Of a DNA stretch of 25,862 nucleotides, positions 14,144 to 20,957 are shown one piece after another. Both the position numbers and the translations under genes were made by a program. The notes under the pieces are model-generated. The model made no database searches and was not told where the DNA came from. It was given only the letters and a program-made list of their open reading frames with translations. The stretch is from CBFGTJ01 sp965651815 (GTDB lineage: Bacteria > Actinomycetota > Acidimicrobiia > Acidimicrobiales > Microtrichaceae): the NCBI GenBank assembly GCA_965651815.1, contig CBFGTJ010000023.1, positions 1-25,862 on the forward strand, in the 5' to 3' direction. Numbering within the stretch: the first letter of the stretch is position 1; the number at the start of each line of letters is the position of its first letter.

Positions 14144-14161
14144 CCCCGCAGCGCAGCGGGG
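14144..14161 (-). terminator. Short GC hairpin after the SDR gene
   Basis: CCCCGC (14144-14149) and GCGGGG (14156-14161) pair around a 6-nt loop, 7 nt past the SDR stop on the minus strand. It is weak compared with the large hairpins and may be only a partial terminator. Confidence 0.4.
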
Positions 14162-14168
14162 CGGTGCG

Positions 14169-14978
14169 TCAGCCGGCGGTGAGGCCCAGGTCGGCCGAGA
14201 GGATGGAACCGTGGATCGCGCGGCCGTCCTCGGACGCGACGAACGCGAAGAACGCGGCGATGTCCTCCGGGCGGGACATCCCCCGGAAGCCCATGTAGGG
14301 CTGCATCAGGTCGACGTCCACGCCCTCGGGGATGTGGAAGCCGTGGGTCAGGCTGGTCGCGACCCCGCCCGGCGCGATCGCGTTCACCCGCACCTTCGTC
14401 TTCGCGAGCTCCATGGCGAGCGAGCGGGTCAGCTGGATGACCGCCCCCTTCGTCATCGAGTAGGCGACCGTGTACGCGGTGCCCATCAGGCCGGCGTTCG
14501 ACGCGATGTTGACGATGTTGCCGTCGGTCTCGAGCAGGTGCGGCACCGCCGCCTGGCAGAGGAAGAACGGGCCGTCGACGTTCACCGCGAACATCAGCCG
14601 GTACTGCTCCTCGGTGACGTCGGTGAGGTGGTCGGCGCGCGACACCCCGGCGATGTTGCCGAGCACGTCCAGCCGGCCGAGCTCGTCGACGCACTGCTCG
14701 ACCGCGGCGACGCATTCGGCGCGCTCGCCGACGCTGCCGGCCCGGGTGACGATCGTGCCCCCCGCCGCGGTCACCTCGTCCTCGAGCGACGCGAGCCCGT
14801 CCTTCGCGATGTCGAGCGCGAAGACCGCTGCGCCCTCGGCGGCCAGGCGCAGCGCGGTGGCGCGGCCGATGCCGGATGCGGCGCCGGTGAGGAGCGCGAC
14901 CTTGCCCTCGAAGCGCCCCTGGATGGGCCCACCCCCGGAGGGGCTGCCCTCGGACCGGTCCGCAGTTCCTTCGCTCAT
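14169..14978 (-). CDS. NAD-dependent short-chain dehydrogenase/reductase
   Basis: 269 residues, classical SDR. Rossmann motif TGAASGIG at 31-38; Asp56 at the end of beta-2 (FALDI) favours NAD(H) over NADP(H). The active site is Ser160 (NIVNIASNAG) with Tyr173-x3-Lys177 (YSMTK). The usual NNAG motif is GNIAG. It ends SILSADLGLTAG. ATG 14978 has AGGAG at good spacing. The first ~20 residues are a Gly/Ser-rich extension before the Rossmann fold. It is divergent from the acyl-CoA synthetase, and the operator at 15083-15097 lies in the shared intergenic region. It probably oxidises a hydroxyacyl or steroid alcohol in the same pathway (inference). Confidence 0.9.
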   Translation of the reverse strand: MSEGTADRSEGSPSGGGPIQGRFEGKVALLTGAASGIGRATALRLAAEGAAVFALDIAKDGLASLEDEVTAAGGTIVTRAGSVGERAECVAAVEQCVDELGRLDVLGNIAGVSRADHLTDVTEEQYRLMFAVNVDGPFFLCQAAVPHLLETDGNIVNIASNAGLMGTAYTVAYSMTKGAVIQLTRSLAMELAKTKVRVNAIAPGGVATSLTHGFHIPEGVDVDLMQPYMGFRGMSRPEDIAAFFAFVASEDGRAIHGSILSADLGLTAG

Positions 14979-15065
14979 CGTTGCTCCTGCCCGGGCGTCC
15001 GCCCGCTCTGGCCCCGCCGAGACCGGCGTCGGCACCCCCGATCGGCGAGGCGCTGGGGTCGCGCC

Positions 15066-15097
15066 TACGATCCCCGGAAAAGCTGACACATCGTCAG
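15066..15097 (+). promoter_or_regulatory. Promoter and operator (CTGACACATCGTCAG) of the acyl-CoA synthetase gene
   Basis: A TACGAT -10 box (15066-15071) is followed 11 nt later by the inverted repeat CTGACA-CAT-CGTCAG (15083-15097). A bound protein would sit just past the start point and block initiation. The site is shared with the thiolase promoter at 11494-11508 and lies between two divergent genes, so the SDR gene may be under the same control. Confidence 0.6.
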
Positions 15098-15122
15098 TTC
15101 GTTCGCCAACGGGGGGTTCGAA

Positions 15123-16787
15123 GTGGGAACGGATGCGACAGCTCCTGAGCAGTTCACGCTCGCCGGCGTGAACGAGACGGTCGCCGCGGCGATCCCGGAG
15201 CGTGAGGCGATCGTGTACGGCGACCGCCGGTTCACCTTCGCCCAGCTCGCCGAGCGCAGCCGCCGGCTCGCGTCGTACCTGCACGGACGGGGCCTCGGTT
15301 GCCACACGGAGCGCTCCGACCTGCCGCCCCACGAGTCGGGCCAGGACCACGTCGGGCTCTACCTGTACAACGGCAACGAGTACATCGAGGGCATGCTCGG
15401 CGCGTTCAAGTCGCGGGTCGCGCCGTTCAACGTGAACTACCGGTACGTCGCCGAGGAGCTGCGGTACCTGTTCACCAACTCGCGTGCCCGCGCGGTCATC
15501 TACCACGCGTGCTTCGCGCCCACGCTGGCGGACGTGCTGCCCGAGCTGCCCGACGTCGAGGTGCTGATCCAGGTCGACGACGGCTCCGGCGAGGCGCTGC
15601 TGCCGGGGGCGGTCGACTACGAGGAGGCGCTGGCGGGCGCGGACCCCGAGGGCCCTCCGGTCGAGCCGTCCCCCGACGACCTGTACATCCTCTACACGGG
15701 CGGCACGACCGGCATGCCCAAGGGCGTGCTGTGGCGGCAGCACGACATCTTCATGAACGCGATGGGCGGCAAGGAGGTGGGCACCTGGATCGAGGTGCAC
15801 TCCAGCGACGAGATCGCCGAGAAGGCGCGCAACAACGCCGGGTTCAAGCTGATGCCGCTGCCGCCGCTCATGCACGGCGCGTCGCAGTGGGCGAGCTTCA
15901 TGATGCTGAACAGCGGGTCGACGCTGGTGATGCCGACGAGCCGCAACCTCGACCCCGCCGAGGCCTGGGAGCTCGTGGACCGCGAGGGCGTCCAGTCGTT
16001 CACGGTCGTCGGCGATGCGATGGCACGGCCGCTGCTCGAGGAGTTCCGCACCGGCCGCCACGACGGCAGCACGCTGATGGTCTTCGGCAACGGGGGCGCG
16101 CCGTTCAGCGCCGCGCTCAAGGAGGAGATCCTCGAGGCGATGCCGAACGTGATGGTGAACGACTCGGTCGGCTCGTCCGAGACCGGCGCGCAGGCGAGCC
16201 ACCTGTCGGTCAAGGGCGGGGTGCAGACCGGGAAGTTCTCGCCCGGCCCGGGTGCCACGGTCGTGAGCGAGGACCTGTCGCGGGTGCTCGAGCCGGGCCA
16301 CGACGGCATCGGCTGGCTCGCGCAGAGCGGCTCGGTGCCGCTCGGCTACCTCGGGGACGCCGACAAGACCGCCCGCACCTTCCCGACGATCGACGGGGTG
16401 CGCTACGCGGTGCCGGGCGACCGCGCGATCCGGCGGGAGGACGGCTCGATCGAGCTGCTCGGTCGCGACTCGCAGTGCATCAACTCCGGCGGCGAGAAGA
16501 TCTTCGTCGAGGAGGTGGAGATGGCGATCGTGTCGCACCCCGCCGTGGCCGACGTGGTGGTGTGCGGCCGCCCGAGCGAGCGGTGGGGTTCGGAGGTGAC
16601 CGCGATCGTGCAGCTCGTGCCCGACGCCCGGGTGACCGAGGACGACCTGTCCCAGCACGCCGAGCGGTCGATCGCCCGCTACAAGCTGCCCAAGGCGTGG
16701 GTGTTCGTCGACGAGGTCGTGCGCTCCCCCGCCGGCAAGGCCGACTACCGCTGGGCCAAGCAGCTCGCGGCGGCCTCCATCGGCTGA
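15123..16787 (+). CDS. Acyl-CoA synthetase (FadD-type AMP-binding enzyme)
   Basis: 554 residues, ANL superfamily. It activates a carboxylic acid to acyl-AMP and then acyl-CoA. The P-loop-like motif YTGGTTGMPKG is at 191-201; NDSVGSSETGAQ and the hinge-region LLGRDSQCINSGGEKIFVEE follow; the adenylation Lys is Lys539 in SPAGKADYRWAK. The central LMPLPPLMHGASQWASF resembles actinobacterial FadD17/FadD19-like enzymes that act on steroid side chains or long fatty acids; this is a family impression only. The start is GTG 15123 because VNETVAAAIPER is a conserved opening. The ribosome site is an unusual GGGGGG followed by TTCGAA; an identical GGGGGGTTCG precedes the amidohydrolase at 22083. Confidence 0.92.
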   Translation: MGTDATAPEQFTLAGVNETVAAAIPEREAIVYGDRRFTFAQLAERSRRLASYLHGRGLGCHTERSDLPPHESGQDHVGLYLYNGNEYIEGMLGAFKSRVAPFNVNYRYVAEELRYLFTNSRARAVIYHACFAPTLADVLPELPDVEVLIQVDDGSGEALLPGAVDYEEALAGADPEGPPVEPSPDDLYILYTGGTTGMPKGVLWRQHDIFMNAMGGKEVGTWIEVHSSDEIAEKARNNAGFKLMPLPPLMHGASQWASFMMLNSGSTLVMPTSRNLDPAEAWELVDREGVQSFTVVGDAMARPLLEEFRTGRHDGSTLMVFGNGGAPFSAALKEEILEAMPNVMVNDSVGSSETGAQASHLSVKGGVQTGKFSPGPGATVVSEDLSRVLEPGHDGIGWLAQSGSVPLGYLGDADKTARTFPTIDGVRYAVPGDRAIRREDGSIELLGRDSQCINSGGEKIFVEEVEMAIVSHPAVADVVVCGRPSERWGSEVTAIVQLVPDARVTEDDLSQHAERSIARYKLPKAWVFVDEVVRSPAGKADYRWAKQLAAASIG

Positions 16788-16807
16788 GGACCGCCGCCCC
16801 CTCCCCT

Positions 16808-16857
16808 GTTCTGTTCGGCCGCCGTCAAGGGTTCCCTTGACGGCGGCCGAACAGAAC
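16808..16857. terminator. Class C hairpin: perfect 24-bp inverted repeat
   Basis: Arms 16808-16831 and 16834-16857 are perfectly complementary with only TT between them. The outer part is GTTCTGTTC/GAACAGAAC, as in the class B elements, but the inner stem (GGCCGCCGTCAAGGG) is different. Flanks are CCCCTCCCC on the left and CCGGAG on the right. It lies between convergent genes ending at 16787 and 16888. A 24-bp stem is far longer than an ordinary terminator needs. Confidence 0.75.
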
Positions 16858-16887
16858 CGGAGTTGGGCGGGGTCGGGTCCGACGCGG

Positions 16888-18198
16888 TCAGAAGCCGGCG
16901 CCGACCAGGTGGAACCAGTCGGGTTCCGGCGGGTCGGGGTCGGGCACCCAGTCGCCCGGGTCGGGCAGGTGCCGGTCGGTGAGCCCGCCGAGCAGCATCC
17001 GGAAGAAGCGGTGGTCCCAGCGCGGGCGCCGCATCCGGACCTCGCCGAGCGGGTCGCCGAACAGCTCGTGCGGCAGGCCCATGCGCAGCACGACCATGTC
17101 GAGGCTCGGGATCACGACGAGCAGCTGGTCGAACATGCCGGTGAGGCCGAACGCGTCCTCCGGCACCGCCGGCAGCCACCGCCGCTCCAGCACCTCCTGG
17201 GCGGGGAACCCGGCGGTGATCATCCGCTCGGCCGAGTTGTCCCACCACAGGAACCCGTAGGCGGGGTTCGCCTCGGTGCCGGTGGCCGCCGCCCGCACGT
17301 AGGCCGGGTCGACGAGCGTCCGGCCCCGCCACCGGCCCTCCGCGAGCAGCAGGGAGCCGATCCGGCCGAACGACCGCGGTGCCATGTCCAAGAACGCGAA
17401 CCCGTGGCTGCGTCCGGCGCCGTCGCGCGCCCAACGCCAGTCCGTGCGCGGGATGCCGATGGGCCCGAACAGCTCCCGCTGGGCGAACTCCTGCAGGTCC
17501 TCACCCGTGGCCGCCTCCACGACGGCGACCAGCACGGTGACGGCCACCTGGGCGTACACGTAGGTGGTGCCGGGCTCGGCCTCGAAGGGCCGCTCGAGCA
17601 CCCTCGCGACGGAGTCGAGCAGCGCCGCGGCGTTGAGGTCGTTGGCCCACGCGAACCGCAGGCCCGAGGTCTGGGTGAGCAGGTGCCGGACGGTGATCGC
17701 CGCGTGCGCCGGCGAGAGCCCGTCGAGGTGCTCGCCGATCGGGTCGTCGACCGACAGGTGTCCGAGCGTCACCGCCCGGCCGACCAGCAGCGACACCACC
17801 CCCTTCGTCATGCTCCACGCGGGCAGCGGCGTCCACTCCGTGGACGGGTCGTTGCCGCTCGTCCCGACCAGGCAGTGGCCGCGGTACACGCGCAGCGACT
17901 GCGCGCCGCGGGCGGTGCCGTAGGTGAGCGCGTCGACGACCGCCCTGCGGTCCAGCGCCGCCTGCTCCGGCTCGACGCGGCGGAACTCCTCACCCGCACG
18001 GGGCTGCGGGCAGGTCTGCGGGGCCGGGGCGGGCGTGCGGGGCGATGCGCCGGACGAGCCGCCCGAGCCACCGGAGCCGGCCCCTGGCAGCAGCCCGCCG
18101 CCGACCCGGGGCGGCAGGCACGCCGAGGTCGCGGCCAGCACCAGGACGACCGCGACCCACCGCGCGGTGCCCGCGACCCCCGCTCGCCCTCGCCCCAC
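16888..18198 (-). CDS. Serine beta-lactamase/penicillin-binding-like lipoprotein
   Basis: 436 residues, class C beta-lactamase/esterase fold. Signal peptide followed by Cys27 (ATSAC, imperfect lipobox), then a Gly/Ser/Pro-rich linker to about residue 62. SxxK is intact: Ser129-Met-Thr-Lys132 (AWSMTKGVVS). DDPIGEHLDGLSPAHAAITVRHLLTQTSGL fits the family. The second motif, normally YxN, reads Tyr215-Ala-Gln217, a change at a catalytic-site residue. The third motif region is GLTGMFDQLLVVIPS instead of a clear HxG/KTG. It is therefore more likely an esterase or D-aminopeptidase-like hydrolase than a drug-resistance enzyme. GTG 18198 has GGGGAGG upstream. It is divergent from the amidohydrolase at 18363. 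Confidence 0.85.
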   Translation of the reverse strand: MGRGRAGVAGTARWVAVVLVLAATSACLPPRVGGGLLPGAGSGGSGGSSGASPRTPAPAPQTCPQPRAGEEFRRVEPEQAALDRRAVVDALTYGTARGAQSLRVYRGHCLVGTSGNDPSTEWTPLPAWSMTKGVVSLLVGRAVTLGHLSVDDPIGEHLDGLSPAHAAITVRHLLTQTSGLRFAWANDLNAAALLDSVARVLERPFEAEPGTTYVYAQVAVTVLVAVVEAATGEDLQEFAQRELFGPIGIPRTDWRWARDGAGRSHGFAFLDMAPRSFGRIGSLLLAEGRWRGRTLVDPAYVRAAATGTEANPAYGFLWWDNSAERMITAGFPAQEVLERRWLPAVPEDAFGLTGMFDQLLVVIPSLDMVVLRMGLPHELFGDPLGEVRMRRPRWDHRFFRMLLGGLTDRHLPDPGDWVPDPDPPEPDWFHLVGAGF

Positions 18199-18362
18199 CG
18201 TGCCTCCCCGACGTCGCCCGCCCAGCCCCTCCCGGCCGGTCCAACCGGGGCAGGATCGCGGACGAGCCCGTCGGCGGGCAACCTCGTCCGGACGATCCCG
18301 GCCGGCGAGGGCCGCCGACGGTGAACCTTGATCGCAGCGCCGGGATCGAGGAGCCTGCTGCC

Positions 18363-19583
18363 ATGAGCACCGACACCGTCGACCAGGTGAGCCACGCCGA
18401 CGCCGCGGGGATCGACACCCGACCCTTCGACGCGGACAACCACTACTACGAGGCGCTCGACGCGTTCACCCGCCACCTGCCCGAGGGCTGGGGCCCGCGC
18501 ACGATCCAGTGGGCGGAGATCGACGGCCGCAAGTACCACGTGATCGGCGGGCGCGTCTCCCGTGCCGTGGTGAACCCGACCTTCGACCCGGTCGCGCAGC
18601 CCGGCGTGCTCAAGGACTACTTCCGGGGCAACCCCAACGGCGACAACCCGCTCGAGCTGCTGCGGGCGCGCGAGCGCATCCGCCCCGAGTACCGCGACCG
18701 CGACGCCCGCCTGGCGACGATGGACGCCCAGGGCGTCGGCCGGGTGTGGATGTTCCCGACCCTCGGCATGGTCTACGAGGAGGAGCTGCGCCACGACCCG
18801 GAGGCGGTCACGGTGCTGTTCCGCTCGTTCAACCGCTGGGTCGAGGAGGACTGGGGCTTCGCCCACCGGGACCGCATCTTCGCGGCGCCGTACCTGACGC
18901 TCGCGGACGTCGACTTCGCGTGCAGCGAGCTGGAGTGGGCGCTCGACCGTGGCGCCCGCACGATCGTGATGCGGCCCGCGGCGCCCACCACCGCGACGGG
19001 CCAGCGGCCGCCGACCGACCCGATGTTCGACCCGTTCTGGGCCCGGGTGAACGAGGCGGGCATCACCGTGGTCGTGCACGCCGGCGACTCGGGCTACAGC
19101 TCGAACGGCTACGCGACCGACGGGTTCTCCTCGAGCTTCAAGAGCGGCGTGCCGCAACCGATCAAGATGCTCCAGCTCGAGCGTCCCATCGAGGACTTCC
19201 TGTCGTCGCTCGTGTGCGACCTGCTGTTCCAGCGGTTCCCGAACCTGCGGATCGCGTCGGTCGAGAACGGCTCGGGGTTCCTGCGCGGCCTGTTCCACCG
19301 CCTGCACGCGCTCGGCCGCAAGCTCGCCGGCTGGTTCCCCGAGGACCCGGTCGAGACGTTCCGCCGGCACATCTGGATCAACCCGTTCTGGGAGGACGAC
19401 GTCCACGAGGTCCTCGACCTGATGGGTCCCGACCGGGTGATCTTCGGATCCGACTGGCCCCACATCGAGGGCATGCCCGCGCCCCTCGACTACCTGGAGG
19501 AGCTCGGCGGCCTCCCCGAGGACGTCGTCGAGAAGGTCATCCGGCACAACACGGCGGAGCTCAACCAGCCCCGACCCGCGTGA
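18363..19583 (+). CDS. Amidohydrolase_2 family metal-dependent hydrolase (first copy)
   Basis: 406 residues, TIM-barrel. The family hydrolyses or decarboxylates aromatic and cyclic substrates using one metal ion. Ligand motifs are Asp25-Asn-His27 (FDADNHYYEALDAF), the strand VVVHAGDSGY, and the C-terminal FGSDWPHIEG. ATG 18363 has GAGGAG at the right distance; upstream in-frame ATGs read low-complexity sequence. Such amidohydrolases are very abundant in mycobacteria and acidimicrobia and sit in steroid or aromatic catabolic clusters, but no substrate can be assigned. A second, divergent family member is at 22083. The 164-bp upstream region 18199-18362 shows no clear operator or -10 box. Confidence 0.88.
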   Translation: MSTDTVDQVSHADAAGIDTRPFDADNHYYEALDAFTRHLPEGWGPRTIQWAEIDGRKYHVIGGRVSRAVVNPTFDPVAQPGVLKDYFRGNPNGDNPLELLRARERIRPEYRDRDARLATMDAQGVGRVWMFPTLGMVYEEELRHDPEAVTVLFRSFNRWVEEDWGFAHRDRIFAAPYLTLADVDFACSELEWALDRGARTIVMRPAAPTTATGQRPPTDPMFDPFWARVNEAGITVVVHAGDSGYSSNGYATDGFSSSFKSGVPQPIKMLQLERPIEDFLSSLVCDLLFQRFPNLRIASVENGSGFLRGLFHRLHALGRKLAGWFPEDPVETFRRHIWINPFWEDDVHEVLDLMGPDRVIFGSDWPHIEGMPAPLDYLEELGGLPEDVVEKVIRHNTAELNQPRPA

Positions 19584-19603
19584 ACCCGCGCCGTTGCAGG
19601 CGT

Positions 19604-19627
19604 CCCGCGCACCCCTGAGCGCGCGGG
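19604..19627 (+). terminator. GC-rich hairpin after the first amidohydrolase
   Basis: CCCGCGC (19604-19610) and GCGCGGG (19621-19627) enclose a 10-nt loop, 20 nt after the stop. Simple terminator-like stem without a U-tract. Confidence 0.5.
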
Positions 19628-19658
19628 GGCCGGCCACGTCGGCACGAACCGCGGAAAA

Positions 19659-19667
19659 TTGAGTCAA
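19659..19667 (+). promoter_or_regulatory. AT-rich palindrome TTGAGTCAA upstream of a lipoprotein gene
   Basis: TTGA-G-TCAA lies in the AT-richest short patch of the window (AAAATTGAGTCAAGTT), 31 bp before the ATG at 19699. It may be an operator or a -35 element (TTGAGT). No clear -10 follows, so the role is uncertain. Confidence 0.3.
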
Positions 19668-19698
19668 GTTCGTCGCGGCCGTTGCCGACCCCCGAGTC

Positions 19699-20826
19699 AT
19701 GTTCTCGACCAGCGGGCGGCGGGCCGCCACGGCACCCCGGCACCACACGCACCTCACACCCGCGATCAGGTGGGTCGCCTCGATGCTGGTCGCCGGCGTG
19801 GTGGTGGCCTCGTGCGCGGCCGCACCGGCGGACGCCCCGAAGTGGGAGCCGCCGCCACCGCCCAAGGGGAGCCTCGTCCCCGTGCCGTCGAACAAGGGGA
19901 CGAAGCCCGCGTCGAGCTTCGTCGCCAAGGGCGACCGGACCATCGGCGGGTGCAAGGTGTTCCCCCGGGACCACTTCCTCAACGCCCGCGAGGTCGACAC
20001 GCTGCCGGTGCACCCCCGGTCCGCGGAGTACGTGCGGTTCCTCGGCGGCAAGGACACCCCGATCAAGGTGCCGAGGTCCACGCTCTGGGAGGGCTCGCGC
20101 CCCGGCATGCCGATCAACGTCGTGGACTCCCGCCAGATCGGCATGAGCGAGGTGCAGCTCAACACCGGTTGGAGCAGCCGCGGGTGGTTCGGCGGCTACC
20201 CGATCCCGAAGAACCCGCGCATCCAGGGCGACCCCGGCGCGGCGTGGGACCGCCACCTGCTCATCGTCGACGTCGCGGACTGCACGGCCTACGAGCTCAT
20301 CCAGTACGACCCGCTGATCCACCGGCTCACCGGGCTGCACACCGCGATGTCCGGCGTGCGGTACTCGCTGTCCACCACCGACATGCCGCTCAAGACCACG
20401 AACGTCGCGAACACGCCGATGATCGGCCAGTACGTGATGGTCGACGAGGCGAACTCCGGCAAGGTCGAGCACCCGATCGCGTTCTGCTCGAGCACCACCG
20501 GCAAGGGCGTGACCTGGCCCGCCCGGATGAGCGACGGGCAGTGGGACCGTCCGGACGCACCACCGATCGGCACCTGGATGCGGCTCCGCCTGGACGTCCC
20601 CATCGGCCACCTCAAGGGGCAGGCACGGGCGATCGCCGAGGCGATGCGCGAGCACGGGCTGGTGCTCACCGACACCTGCGGCCACCGGTTCAGCGTGCTC
20701 GGCGAGAACTCGCCGCACTGGAACAAGTCCGAGATGGCCGCGCTCGCGAAGCTGACGGTCGCGGACTTCGAGGCGGTCGACGCGTCGCTCATGAAGCGCT
20801 CCGACGACAGCTTCCGGATCCGCTGA
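19699..20826 (+). CDS. Secreted lipoprotein of an uncharacterised actinobacterial family
   Basis: 375 residues. A basic n-region (SGRRAATAPRHHTH), hydrophobic core and good lipobox VASC give Cys39 as lipid site. A Pro-rich linker (EPPPPPKGS) follows. The folded part begins near GGCKVFPRDHFLN, has AWDRHLLIVDVADCTAYE in the middle, and ends with PPIGTWMRLRLDVPIG and AMREHGLVLTDTCGHRFSVL. This C-terminal pattern (PPxGxxxRLK, then ALxxYGMILADxG) recalls a group of large secreted proteins of unknown function in actinobacteria and myxobacteria; no enzyme motif is evident. The start is less certain: ATG 19699 has a weak ribosome site, but the next ATG (codon 29) would remove the charged n-region. 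A class A hairpin ends the transcript. Confidence 0.75.
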   Translation: MFSTSGRRAATAPRHHTHLTPAIRWVASMLVAGVVVASCAAAPADAPKWEPPPPPKGSLVPVPSNKGTKPASSFVAKGDRTIGGCKVFPRDHFLNAREVDTLPVHPRSAEYVRFLGGKDTPIKVPRSTLWEGSRPGMPINVVDSRQIGMSEVQLNTGWSSRGWFGGYPIPKNPRIQGDPGAAWDRHLLIVDVADCTAYELIQYDPLIHRLTGLHTAMSGVRYSLSTTDMPLKTTNVANTPMIGQYVMVDEANSGKVEHPIAFCSSTTGKGVTWPARMSDGQWDRPDAPPIGTWMRLRLDVPIGHLKGQARAIAEAMREHGLVLTDTCGHRFSVLGENSPHWNKSEMAALAKLTVADFEAVDASLMKRSDDSFRIR

Positions 20827-20879
20827 GCGTCGGCCCCGCACCCGCGCCCCCTTCTTCCAGCCCCTTCCAGCCCTCCAGT

Positions 20880-20934
20880 CCGGATCTGTTCACCGGAAGT
20901 GAGGGTGCACCCTCAGTTCCGGGACACAGAACGG
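20880..20934 (+). terminator. Class A hairpin overlapping the next promoter
   Basis: The 30-bp core 20893-20922 has one mismatch between halves (arms CCGGAAGTGAGGGTG and CACCCTCAGTTCCGG). Outer arms are CCGGATCTGTTCA and GGACACAGAACGGG, the same orientation as the 2600 copy. Its right arm contributes GGGACA (20921-20926), which sits 17 nt before a TAGGTT -10 box for the next gene. Confidence 0.7.
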
Positions 20935-20949
20935 GTGGCTGCGTAGGTT
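20921..20949 (+). promoter_or_regulatory. Promoter of the alpha/beta hydrolase gene, -35 inside a hairpin arm
   Basis: GGGACA (20921-20926), 17-nt spacer, TAGGTT (20944-20949). The ATG at 20958 follows 8 nt later without a ribosome site, so the transcript is probably leaderless. The -35 matches TTGACA only at GACA. Confidence 0.4.
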
Positions 20950-20957
20950 GGTCGCCC

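Noticed and set aside
19659..19667. HspR HAIR element (CTTGAGT-N7-ACTCAAG)
   Set aside because: Only a TTGAGT half is present; the second half at the required distance is missing.
1532..20934. CRISPR array or integron attC sites as explanation for the repeated palindromes
   Set aside because: The copies are kilobases apart, each between chromosomal housekeeping or catabolic genes, with no spacers, no cas genes, no integrase and no gene-cassette layout.
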